The notes below the pieces were generated by a model that worked only from the letters and a program-made list of their open reading frames with translations, made no database searches and was not told where the DNA came from. Shown here piece by piece: positions 17,304 through 25,398 of a stretch of DNA of 64,000 nucleotides. This stretch comes from Hyphomicrobiales bacterium. GTDB lineage: Bacteria; Pseudomonadota; Alphaproteobacteria; Rhizobiales; Phreatobacteraceae. The stretch spans positions 1 through 64,000 of the forward strand of contig JAFKKV010000040.1 of assembly GCA_017304475.1 (NCBI GenBank). Reading direction: 5' to 3'. The number at the start of each line of letters is the position of its first letter. Position 1 is the first letter of the stretch. The position numbers were made by a program, and so were the translations under genes.

Positions 17304-18283
17304 CCCGGGTCTGGCTGTCGCTCGCCGCGCTCCTGCTGGCCGTCATGGCGCTCGGCCTTTCGGCCGGCCACGACTGGGCGTCTCCGGCGGCGCTTTGGAC
17401 GGCGCTCGGCGGCGACCAGTCGCTGGATAGCCGACTCATCATCGACTGGCGCCTGCCGCGCGTGCTGGCCGCCGCCGCCGTCGGTGCGCTGCTGGGGCTC
17501 GGCGGCTGCCTGTTCCAGGGCCTGTTCCGCAATCCCTTGGCCGAGCCCTATCTGCTCGGCTCGGCCGGCGGCGCCGCTGTTGGCGCGACCGTCGCTCTGC
17601 TGGTGCCGCTCGGCATTCCCCAAGCCTTGTCTCTGCCGGTTCTGGCCTTTGCCGGGGCCTGGGGCGCGACCGTTCTGGTGCTTGCGGTCTCGCGGGTCGC
17701 AGGCGTCGTCGACGCCGCCGGCCTGCTGCTCGCCGGCGTCGCCATCGCCGCCGTGCTCGGCGCCGTCCGGTCGTTCATGATTCTCGCCTTGTCGGACGAG
17801 ACGGTCAATCTGCAGGTGGTGTTGAGCTGGGTGCTCGGCGGCATCCAGACGCCATCCTGGCCGGGCCTCGCGCTGCTCGCCATCCTGCTCGCCGCCGCCA
17901 TCCTGCTGGCGCTCAGGACCGCCCAGGGGCTCGACCTCCTCGGCCTCGGCGAAGCCATGGCCCACGGCTTCGGCCTCGATGTCCGGCGCTTCGTGGCGTT
18001 CTGCGTGCTGGTCGGCGCGATCATCGTCGCCATCGCGGTCGCCTATGGCGGCCTCGTCGCCTTTGTCGGGCTCGCGGCGCCGCATATCGCGCGCTGGCTG
18101 GTCGGGCCGCGGCACCGGGCGCTGATCCTCGCCTCGTGCCTGACCGGCGCCATCGTCGTCGTCGTCGCCGATGCCATCGCGCGCTCGGCCCTGCCGCCGG
18201 CCGAAATCCCGCTCGGCCTGGTCACCGCCATTGCCGGCGGCCCGTTCTTCCTGTTCCTCCTGGCCCGACGGCTGAAGTCATGA
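17300..18283 (+). CDS. btuC: FecCD-family ABC permease, BtuC-like
   Basis: 327 residues, very hydrophobic with about ten membrane helices. FecCD markers are RLPRVLAAAAVGALLGLGG and QGLFRNPLAEPYLLG, and near the end GGLVAFVGLAAPHIARWLVG, the ATPase-contact region. It forms the inner-membrane channel of the B12 importer. It starts with a 4-base overlap (ATGA) on btuF, showing translational coupling. Confidence 0.92.
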   Translation: MTRVWLSLAALLLAVMALGLSAGHDWASPAALWTALGGDQSLDSRLIIDWRLPRVLAAAAVGALLGLGGCLFQGLFRNPLAEPYLLGSAGGAAVGATVALLVPLGIPQALSLPVLAFAGAWGATVLVLAVSRVAGVVDAAGLLLAGVAIAAVLGAVRSFMILALSDETVNLQVVLSWVLGGIQTPSWPGLALLAILLAAAILLALRTAQGLDLLGLGEAMAHGFGLDVRRFVAFCVLVGAIIVAIAVAYGGLVAFVGLAAPHIARWLVGPRHRALILASCLTGAIVVVVADAIARSALPPAEIPLGLVTAIAGGPFFLFLLARRLKS

Positions 18284-19035
18284 CCAGCCTGAGCGCGCAG
18301 GGGATCCGTCTCATCCGCGGCGGCCGGCCGATCGTCGACGGCATCGATTTCGCCGCCGGCGCCACCGGCACGATCGCGGTCATCGGCCCGAACGGCGCCG
18401 GCAAGTCGACTTTCCTGAAGATCCTGGCAGGGCTCGAACCTGATCATGCCGGACAGGTCATGGTCGGCGGGCGGGATCTCGCCTCGCTCACCGGCCGCGA
18501 GCGCGCGGCGGCGCTCGGCTTCGTCCCGCAGAATTTCATGCCGCATTGGGATGTCACGCCGCGCATGCTGGTCGAGATGGGCGCCGAGCGGCTGCCGGGC
18601 TTCGGCCCCGACGCCGTCGAGCGCGCACTGGCCGCGGGCGAACTGACCGATCTCGCGGATCGGCGCTGGTCCGGCCTCTCGGGCGGCGAAAGGGCGCGCG
18701 GCCTGATGGCGGCGGTCGAGGTCACCGACCCGCCGATCCTGATCGCCGACGAACCCGGCGCCAGCCTCGACATCCGTCACCGCATCGATCTCGTCCGCGG
18801 TTTCGCCGAACGGGGCCGCACGCGCCTGGTCATCGTCGCGCTGCACGAGATCGAACTCGCCACCACCTGGTTCGACCGGGTGGTGGTGATCGACAAGGGC
18901 CGCGTCGCCGCCGACATGGCCGCCGCCGACCTGGTCGAGACCGGGGTACTGGCGCGGGTTTTCCAGGTCGCTTTCGAGACGGTCGAGGTCGACGGCATCA
19001 AGGTGGCGCGGCCGGCCGCGGGACGGCAGGTCTGA
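18280..19035 (+). CDS. btuD: ABC transporter ATPase, BtuD-like
   Basis: 251 residues. Walker A GPNGAGKST at 36-44, signature LSGGERARG, Walker B ILIADEPGASLD and the switch His in ALHEIEL. It drives the BtuC-like permease. It overlaps btuC by 4 bases and is the last gene of the riboswitch-led unit receptor-btuF-btuC-btuD. Confidence 0.92.
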   Translation: MTSLSAQGIRLIRGGRPIVDGIDFAAGATGTIAVIGPNGAGKSTFLKILAGLEPDHAGQVMVGGRDLASLTGRERAAALGFVPQNFMPHWDVTPRMLVEMGAERLPGFGPDAVERALAAGELTDLADRRWSGLSGGERARGLMAAVEVTDPPILIADEPGASLDIRHRIDLVRGFAERGRTRLVIVALHEIELATTWFDRVVVIDKGRVAADMAAADLVETGVLARVFQVAFETVEVDGIKVARPAAGRQV

Positions 19036-19096
19036 CGGGGCCGCCTCTCCGACGAAGTTGCGCCCCGCCGACGGCCGGGCAGGGCCTTTGTCTCGG

Positions 19097-19113
19097 CGGG
19101 CGGACGCCCGTTT
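19097..19113 (+). terminator. Possible terminator of the btu unit
   Basis: CGGGCG (19097-19102) and CGCCCG (19105-19110) form a short hairpin followed by TTT, 60 bases past btuD. The T-run is short, so confidence is low. Confidence 0.3.
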
Positions 19114-19174
19114 CAGGCCCGGCGCAGCGTTGCCCGAGATGGCATGGGCGCGCTCTGACGCACGCCTTGCCCGA

Positions 19175-20464
19175 TCAGAGCTTCAACGCATCCCTGATGC
19201 GCCCATAGGCGATCCTGACCGCGGCGCCGACGGGCCAAAACATGTGGAAGGGAATGGTCCGCATATCGGTGACCGGCAGACTGAGCTCGGAGGCTGAGGC
19301 GCCGGTGATGCGCCGCGCGATTTCACGCCCCATGGCGGTGGCCATGGCCACCCCGCGGCCATTGTAGCCGAGGGCGGCGATGACGCTGGGCGCCGGCTCA
19401 TGGAAATGCGGCAGGTGGTCGGTCGTGACGGCGACGCGCCCGTTCCATCCATGGGTCCAGTTCCGGTCGGAGAGATCCGGCCACAGGCGACGCGCATAGT
19501 GGGAGAGGGCCAAGAAGTTTTCGGGCCCGCTCCGGGAGCTCAGCACGCTCCTGCCGCCCATCAGCATGCGACCGGTTTCGTCGATCCGATAATAGGTCGT
19601 CATCGAGCCGATCTCGTAGACCGATGCGCGGCAGGGAAGGATCTTTTCGAGCTGTGCCGGGCTCAATGGCTCGCTGGCGACAATGCCGCTGAACACCGGG
19701 ACGACGGTCTTGCGAAGGCCAAGCCAGAGATCGTCGGTATAACCATTCGTGGCCAGAACCAGGCGATCGGCCGTCAGGACGCCGTGATCGGTCCGCAACT
19801 CCCAATGCGCGCCATTTCGCGCGGCCGACAGAACCTGGGTGCCGCCATGGATCGCTGCGCCGGCCTTGATCGCAGCCTCCGCGAGACCCCGCGCATAGCC
19901 CAGCGGATTGAGCATTCCCCCGCGCCGGTCGATGACGCCACCGAGGTAGCGATCCGTCCCGGTGGCGGTGCGAATGCCATCCCGATCGAGATAGTCCGTC
20001 GGCATGGATCGTGCCGCCCAGGCTTCGGCCGTGCGCAGGATCGCCTCGGCGTCTCGCGGCGAGAAGGCAGCGCGAAGGGTCCCGCTCTGCCGGGCGGCGC
20101 AATCGATGCCGTGGTCGCGGATCAGATTGAAAACCAGGTCGGGCGCTCCGCCTCCCATGGCGATCATGCGTCCGCCGAGATCTGGGCCGAACGCCTTCTC
20201 GATGTCGTCGGGCTCCCATTTCAAGCCCGGATTGACCTGGCCGCCATTGCGGCCGGATGCGCCCCATCCGGGCTCGTGCGTTTCCAGCACGACCGCATCC
20301 ACGCCCTTTTGCGCCAGATGAAGGGCGGCCGACAGGCCCGTATAGCCTCCGCCGACAATGGCGACGTCGCATCGGCGATGGCCCTCCAGCCGGGGCGTCG
20401 CGACGGGCGGGCGGGCCGTGTCGCGATAGAGGCTCGCGGGAAGCGAGGTCGAAGATGCTGCCAT
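19175..20464 (-). CDS. FAD-dependent amine/amino-acid oxidase (DAO family, PuuB-like)
   Basis: 429 residues. The N-terminal dinucleotide-binding motif is VAIVGGGYTGLSAA (residues 35-48), followed by GWGASGRNGGQVNPGL, characteristic of gamma-glutamylputrescine oxidase (PuuB) and related DAO enzymes; the C-terminal FAD contact is NGRGVAMATAMG. It would oxidise a secondary or primary amine to the aldehyde or imine with H2O2 release. The start at 20464 has GGGGA nine bases upstream; the ATG at 20473 would overlap the regulator stop by four bases and is the alternative. Downstream partner of the XRE-cupin regulator, divergent from a polyamine-type importer. Confidence 0.85.
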   Translation of the reverse strand: MAASSTSLPASLYRDTARPPVATPRLEGHRRCDVAIVGGGYTGLSAALHLAQKGVDAVVLETHEPGWGASGRNGGQVNPGLKWEPDDIEKAFGPDLGGRMIAMGGGAPDLVFNLIRDHGIDCAARQSGTLRAAFSPRDAEAILRTAEAWAARSMPTDYLDRDGIRTATGTDRYLGGVIDRRGGMLNPLGYARGLAEAAIKAGAAIHGGTQVLSAARNGAHWELRTDHGVLTADRLVLATNGYTDDLWLGLRKTVVPVFSGIVASEPLSPAQLEKILPCRASVYEIGSMTTYYRIDETGRMLMGGRSVLSSRSGPENFLALSHYARRLWPDLSDRNWTHGWNGRVAVTTDHLPHFHEPAPSVIAALGYNGRGVAMATAMGREIARRITGASASELSLPVTDMRTIPFHMFWPVGAAVRIAYGRIRDALKL

Positions 20465-20469
20465 GGTCC

Positions 20470-21099
20470 TCATTCCCCGGCGGTACGGGCATTGACCCAT
20501 ATGACCTGCGTCAGGCCGGTACCGGGATTGCTGAACTGGTGCGGCCGGCGGCTGTCGAACGAGAAGCCGTCGCCTTCCCTGAGAACGAACCGTTCACCCT
20601 CGACCTCCAGCTCCAGCATGCCTTTCAGAACAATGCCTGCTTCCGCCCCGGGATGCGCATAGGGGTCGCCGCCGGTCGAACCGCCGGCCTCGATCGTGAT
20701 GAGATAGACGTCGAGCTGAGAATCCGGCCTTGGCGGTGTCACGAGCTCCTTCGACACCGACGTGCTGCGAAACGAGATGCGCCGCCGCCCTTCGCGGCGC
20801 TGCACCGTCGACCCGACGGGCTCGCTGGGCTCCTCGAACAGATTGCCCATGCCGACATTGAGCGCGCTCGCGATGCGAACGAGCACGCGCACGGAAGCGG
20901 ACGACTTGCCGCGCTCGATCTGGCTCAGGAAGCTGATCGAGAAGCCGGATTTTTCGGCGACGTCCTTCAGGGCGAGATTGCGGGCCTTCCGCAGATGGCG
21001 GATCCGCAACCCCAGCCGCTCGTCCGCCTCGCCCCCGATGCCGGGGAGGTCGTCGGCGTCCACTAGCTCATCTGCCGCTGAGACGGATGAATCGGTCAT
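20470..21099 (-). CDS. XRE-family regulator with C-terminal cupin
   Basis: 209 residues. The Xre-type helix-turn-helix covers about residues 29-83 (LGLRIRHLRKARNLALKDVAEKS..FSISFLSQIERGKSSASV) and a cupin_2 sensor domain covers about 130-200 (AHPGAEAGIVLKGMLELEVEGE, REGDGFSFDSRRPHQFSN). This architecture matches PuuR-like regulators that sense small amines or acids. Co-directional and nearly overlapping with the oxidase gene, divergent from the ABC importer. It probably controls both arms through the 200-base space between them. Confidence 0.9.
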   Translation of the reverse strand: MTDSSVSAADELVDADDLPGIGGEADERLGLRIRHLRKARNLALKDVAEKSGFSISFLSQIERGKSSASVRVLVRIASALNVGMGNLFEEPSEPVGSTVQRREGRRRISFRSTSVSKELVTPPRPDSQLDVYLITIEAGGSTGGDPYAHPGAEAGIVLKGMLELEVEGERFVLREGDGFSFDSRRPHQFSNPGTGLTQVIWVNARTAGE

Positions 21100-21174
21100 G
21101 CAGGAAACTCTGGGGTTAGCGGCTTTGGGAGCCGTCTTACGATGAAAACGAACATCTTGATACGCTTATGCTGG

Positions 21175-21253
21175 CTCAGCGCAATCGAGCCGTCCAAGGG
21201 AGAGGTTCGGCACGCTGAGTGAAATAGCTAGCACAAAATTTTTCTCAGCGCAG
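21175..21253. promoter_or_regulatory. Candidate operator half-sites in the divergent control region
   Basis: CTCAGCGCA occurs at 21175-21183 and again at 21244-21252, with the inverse CGCTGAG at 21213-21219. The last two form an inverted repeat around an AT-rich core (GCTAGCACAAAATTTTT). Position between the XRE-cupin gene and the importer genes makes them plausible binding sites for that regulator. This is inference from arrangement only. Confidence 0.45.
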
Positions 21254-21296
21254 AATTCGCCTTGAATAATTTTTCCCGACTTGCAATGGATGATGC

Positions 21297-22328
21297 ATGT
21301 CGGCATTTCAGAAGCTTGGCAGCGTGCAGCTGCGTTCGGTCCGCAAGACGTTCGGTGCGTTGGTCGCGGTGGACGATGTCGATCTCGCTATCGACGCTGG
21401 CGAGTTCATCGCTTTTCTGGGGCCGAGCGGCTGCGGGAAGACGACGCTGCTCAGGGTCATCGCAGGGTTCGAGCAGGCTGACGCCGGTGAGCTTCGCGTC
21501 GACGGCAAAGACCTCTCCAGGCTTCCTCCCAACCGGCGCGATGTCGGCCTCGTCTTCCAGAACCTCGCCCTGTTTCCCCATCTTTCCGTGGCCGAGAACG
21601 TCGCCTACGGCCTGCGCGTGCGCGGGCGGCCCGACGAGGAGGTCAGCAGGAAGGTCGGTGACATGCTCAGCCTCGTCGACCTGACGGCGCTGGCCGATCG
21701 TCGCATTCCGCAATTGTCGGGCGGCCAGAAGCAGCGCGTCGCGCTCGCGCGGGCCCTCGTGCTTCGCCCCTCCGTGCTTCTTCTCGATGAGCCGCTTTCC
21801 GCGCTGGATGCAAAGCTTCGCCGCCAGTTGCAGGTCGACCTGAAGTCGCTGCAACGGGAGATGGCGACGACCTTCATCTTCGTCACGCACGACCAGGAAG
21901 AAGCGCTGTCGATGGCCGACCGCGTCGCCGTCTTCAACCGCGGCAAGATCGAGCAGTTTGGTGACCCCGAGACGCTCTACGGCAAGCCGCGCAGCAGGTT
22001 CGTCGCCGAGTTCGTCGGTGACGCCAATCTGCGGACGGCGCAGCAGCTCCTGCCATTCGGCATGGACCTGCCGGCGGATGAGCTGCTGGTCATCAGGCCC
22101 GAACAGTGCACGATCGGTGCCGCCGCGGCCGCGCTGCCGGCGCAGCGCGACGCCGTCGTCGAGATGAAGGAATTCATCGGGCCGAACGCCAGGCTGCGCT
22201 TGAAGGTCGACGGCGTCGACGATCCCTGGCTCGCGCTCTGTCCCGGCGCGGCGGCGAGCGAACTTCATGTCGGCGCACGCACGCGGTTCGGCTTCGACCC
22301 GAGCCGCAGCGCGAGGGTCAAGGCATGA
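21297..22328 (+). CDS. ABC transporter ATPase, spermidine/putrescine type (PotA-like)
   Basis: 343 residues. Walker A GPSGCGKTT at 42-50, Q-loop FQNLALFPHLSV, signature LSGGQKQRVALARAL, Walker B VLLLDEPLSALD, then a C-terminal TOBE-type domain (about 250-343, with PEQCTIG). This layout is typical of MOI-family importers for polyamines, organic cations or iron. First gene of a tightly packed unit with two permeases and a binding protein. Energises uptake at the inner membrane. Confidence 0.92.
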   Translation: MSAFQKLGSVQLRSVRKTFGALVAVDDVDLAIDAGEFIAFLGPSGCGKTTLLRVIAGFEQADAGELRVDGKDLSRLPPNRRDVGLVFQNLALFPHLSVAENVAYGLRVRGRPDEEVSRKVGDMLSLVDLTALADRRIPQLSGGQKQRVALARALVLRPSVLLLDEPLSALDAKLRRQLQVDLKSLQREMATTFIFVTHDQEEALSMADRVAVFNRGKIEQFGDPETLYGKPRSRFVAEFVGDANLRTAQQLLPFGMDLPADELLVIRPEQCTIGAAAAALPAQRDAVVEMKEFIGPNARLRLKVDGVDDPWLALCPGAAASELHVGARTRFGFDPSRSARVKA

Positions 22329-23146
22329 CGAGCGTCGTCTGGCGGGCACTGCTTTTCGCGCCCATGGGTTTGCTGATGGCGGCATTTCTGGGAACCGTCA
22401 TCGGCCTCTTTCAGTCGTCCATGGGGACCGGCGGGTTTGCTCTCTATGGCGAGCTGCTGAGGGACGAGGGCATCCGGACCGTCCTCGTCCGCACTATCGT
22501 CATATCCTGCGTCACGACGCTCGCCTGCGTCGTGCTCGGCTATCCCCTCGCGCTCTTTCTGGCGCGCAGCCGCAACCGCAACCTCTGGATCATTCTGGTC
22601 ATCTCGCCCTGGCTGGTCAGCATCGTCGTCCGCACCTTCGGCTGGATGGTCCTGCTGGGCTCCCGCGGGCTCATCAACACCACGCTTCAGGCCATCGGCG
22701 TCATCGAGCAGCCGATCCGGATCCTCTTCACGCAGACCGCGGTCGTCATCGGCCTCACCCACGTCTTTCTGCCGTTCATGGTGATCGCCATGCTGTCGTC
22801 GCTGCTGCAGATGGACAGGCGGCTCGAGGAAGCCAGCCGGATCCTCGGCGCGTCCCAATGGCAGACGTTCCGCAATGTGACGCTTCCGCTCTCCATTCCC
22901 GGCCTCGTCGCCGGCTGCTCGCTTGTCCTGCTGATGGCGACGGGCGCGATCGTCACGCCGCTGCTGCTGGGCGGGCTCCGGGACAGGATGCTGGGCACCC
23001 AGATCTACACGGAGGTTTTCCAGGTCTTCAATTTCCAGCGCGCCTCCGCGCTGGCGATCATCCTTCTCCTGGTCGCGCTGGCGCTGGTGACCCCGTTGCG
23101 CATCTTCGAAAGCCGGCTTCGGCGCAGGCTGGGAGTTGTGTCATGA
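22325..23146 (+). CDS. ABC permease, PotB-like
   Basis: 273 residues with about six membrane helices. The permease EAA loop is LEEASRILGASQWQTFRNVTLP, which docks to the ATPase. It overlaps the ATPase gene by four bases (ATGA). It forms the channel with the next permease. Confidence 0.9.
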   Translation: MTSVVWRALLFAPMGLLMAAFLGTVIGLFQSSMGTGGFALYGELLRDEGIRTVLVRTIVISCVTTLACVVLGYPLALFLARSRNRNLWIILVISPWLVSIVVRTFGWMVLLGSRGLINTTLQAIGVIEQPIRILFTQTAVVIGLTHVFLPFMVIAMLSSLLQMDRRLEEASRILGASQWQTFRNVTLPLSIPGLVAGCSLVLLMATGAIVTPLLLGGLRDRMLGTQIYTEVFQVFNFQRASALAIILLLVALALVTPLRIFESRLRRRLGVVS

Positions 23147-23952
23147 AAGCGAGCCTCACCATCAAGGTTCTCGCCGCCCTGGTCCTCATCTTCCTGCCGG
23201 CGCCGCTCATCATCGTCATCGGCGCGTCGTTCTCTCCCCGGGCGGTTCTTGCATTCCCGCCGCCGGGATTGTCGCTGCGGTGGTACCAGACGGTCCTCGC
23301 CGACCATGAATGGATCATGGCCTTCGTCGCCAGCGCGGGGATCGCTCTGCTGGCAGCCGTCGCGACGACGATCGCCGCGCTGGGAGCGGCACTCGCGCTT
23401 GAGCGTTCGAGTGCCCGGGTCAGGAGCGCGGCCGAGACCTTGATCCTGGCGCCGCTGCTGTTTCCGCACGCCGCCCTGGGCATCGCCTTCCTGAGCTGGC
23501 TGGTCGCCCTGCAGGCGAACGGCACCATGATTGGCGTGCTGGTCGCCCATGTCGTGCTCTGCGCGCCCTTCGCCTATCGCCCGATCGCAGTGTCGCTCCA
23601 CCAGATCGACAAGTCGGTGTCGGAGGCTTCCCTCATCCTTGGCGCGACACCCTTCCAGACGATCACGAAAGTGCTGATCCCCATGCTGCGGCCCGGGCTG
23701 AGCGCCGCATTGCTGTTCAGCTTCATCATCAGTTTCGATGAAGTCACGGTCACGATGTTCCTCACCGGACCCGACTTCTCGACGCTGCCGGTGAAGATCT
23801 ATGGCCACCTCGCCGACAGCGCCGACCCCGTGGTGGCGGCCATCTCCACCATCCTGATCGCGATCACCGGAGGCCTCATCCTCCTGATCGATCGGGTCGT
23901 CGGTCTCGGCATGTTTGTCGACATCGAAGAAGACGCGCGCGGCAACGCCTGA
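23143..23952 (+). CDS. ABC permease, PotC-like
   Basis: 269 residues, about six membrane helices. The EAA loop is VSEASLILGATPFQTITKVLIP and the periplasmic start FSPRAVLAFPPPGLSLRWY is the familiar PotC/PotI pattern. Overlaps the preceding permease gene by four bases. Partner of the PotB-like protein. Confidence 0.9.
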   Translation: MKASLTIKVLAALVLIFLPAPLIIVIGASFSPRAVLAFPPPGLSLRWYQTVLADHEWIMAFVASAGIALLAAVATTIAALGAALALERSSARVRSAAETLILAPLLFPHAALGIAFLSWLVALQANGTMIGVLVAHVVLCAPFAYRPIAVSLHQIDKSVSEASLILGATPFQTITKVLIPMLRPGLSAALLFSFIISFDEVTVTMFLTGPDFSTLPVKIYGHLADSADPVVAAISTILIAITGGLILLIDRVVGLGMFVDIEEDARGNA

Positions 23953-23977
23953 CCTCTAACGATTTGGGAGAAGAATC

Positions 23978-25027
23978 ATGAAGCGACGCGATTTCCTGGC
24001 CGGTTCGGTTGCTCTGGCGTCGGCGCCGCTGATTCTTCCGGCGCGCGCCAACAACGACCGCATCGTGATGGCCTGCTGGGGCGGGGGCACCGCCCGCATG
24101 TGGCGCGATGTGTTCGGCAAGCCCTTCACCGCCGCGAGCAATATCCCGGTCACCGTCGCCGAGGTCGCGGATCCCGCCGCGGCCATCGCCGCCGCGCAGG
24201 GCCGCCCCCAGCACAATGTCATCATCGCGGCATCGTTCCAGGGCGCCAGCCTTGCCCGCCGGGGCCTCATCGAGGAGTTCGATCCTGCCGAGCTCCCGAA
24301 CCTCAAGCACATTCCCGAGCAGTACTGGATCAGGAACAGCGCGGGCAAGATTCTCGGCATGCCGGTCTATTTCATCTATTACGGGGTCGCCTACAGCACC
24401 GCGCGCTGCAAGGCGTCGGACTTCGAATCCTGGAAGTCTCTCGCCGACCGCAGGTGGAAGGGACAGCTTTCGATCACGCGGCCGGTGTTCCTCGCCCCCT
24501 ATGACCTGACGATCTGCAGCAAGGTCATGGGCGGAACCGAGGTGAATATCCAACCCGGCATTCCCTTGCTTCGCGACATCGCCCGCAACGCCGCGACGGC
24601 CTATACATCCATGGCCCAGCTTCAACAGCAGCTTGCCCAGGGCGAGGTGCAGGCAGCGCCTTTCTATTCCAGCCAGGTGCAGCTGCTGCGACGGTCCGGC
24701 GAAACGAATGTCGATATCACGATCCCCGGCGAGGGCGGCCTTGTGCTGTCCTATGTTCTCGCCGTCCCGAAGGGCGCACCGAACCGCGATGCCGCCGTGC
24801 GCTTCCTCAATGACTCCATCGCGCCACCGAAGCAGATCGAGGCGGCGCGCAACGCCTATCTGCCGCTGTCGACGAACGTGACCCTGCCGGAGGACGTCTC
24901 GAAGGATTACGGCATGACGATCGAGCAGGTGCGCGGCCGAAACTGGGCGCCCGACTGGTACGCGATCGCCGGTGAACTGGAGGAGCGGATGCGCCTCGTC
25001 CAGAAGATCGCGGACGAAGCGCGGTAG
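23978..25027 (+). CDS. Periplasmic substrate-binding protein, PotD-like, Tat signal
   Basis: 349 residues. The N-terminus MKRRDFLAGSVALASAPLI has a twin-arginine RRDFL motif and an ARA cleavage site, so export by the Tat route is likely. The mature part is an extracellular solute-binding family 1/PotD-like fold (VMACWGGGTARMWRDVF; WYAIAGELEERMRLVQKIADEAR at the end). Tat export in a family normally sent through Sec suggests folding with a ligand or cofactor before export, or simply lineage habit. Ligand unknown; polyamine-like by its transporter partners. Last transporter gene, 25 bases after the permease. Confidence 0.87.
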   Translation: MKRRDFLAGSVALASAPLILPARANNDRIVMACWGGGTARMWRDVFGKPFTAASNIPVTVAEVADPAAAIAAAQGRPQHNVIIAASFQGASLARRGLIEEFDPAELPNLKHIPEQYWIRNSAGKILGMPVYFIYYGVAYSTARCKASDFESWKSLADRRWKGQLSITRPVFLAPYDLTICSKVMGGTEVNIQPGIPLLRDIARNAATAYTSMAQLQQQLAQGEVQAAPFYSSQVQLLRRSGETNVDITIPGEGGLVLSYVLAVPKGAPNRDAAVRFLNDSIAPPKQIEAARNAYLPLSTNVTLPEDVSKDYGMTIEQVRGRNWAPDWYAIAGELEERMRLVQKIADEAR

Positions 25028-25398
25028 TCCGGCCGGAGGCGGCCGGATATTCGGCGGCCGAGACCGCTCGTCCGAAACCGCGGGCCAGATCGCACGACCG
25101 GCCTGCCGCCCGCAAACCTCCTTCGCGTCAGTTCGCCAGGCTGACAATCGGGCCGGCGGGTTCGCTCTCTCGGACGGCGATGCATGTCACGGTCCGAGAC
25201 GGGTTCGACTGCTGGTTCGCAAACTTAACCCGATGGCGCCGGAAACGACCGGCGTGAAGGTCTCAATTCAATGAAATCCCTACGAAAATCGCATCACCAC
25301 GGCAGTCCGGGGCAAGACGCCGCCGTGACCGGGTCTCGTGCGCTCCGCGGCGCCCAAGCGGTCCGGATATCCTTGCGCCGCCTGCCGGAGTTGAAACC
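25028..25398. other. Non-coding gap inside the catabolic cluster
   Basis: 371 bases between the binding protein and hyuA. It contains a GGCCGG-rich imperfect hairpin just after the stop (about 25029-25060), which could end or slow transcription. No promoter or gene was recognised with confidence. Confidence 0.4.
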
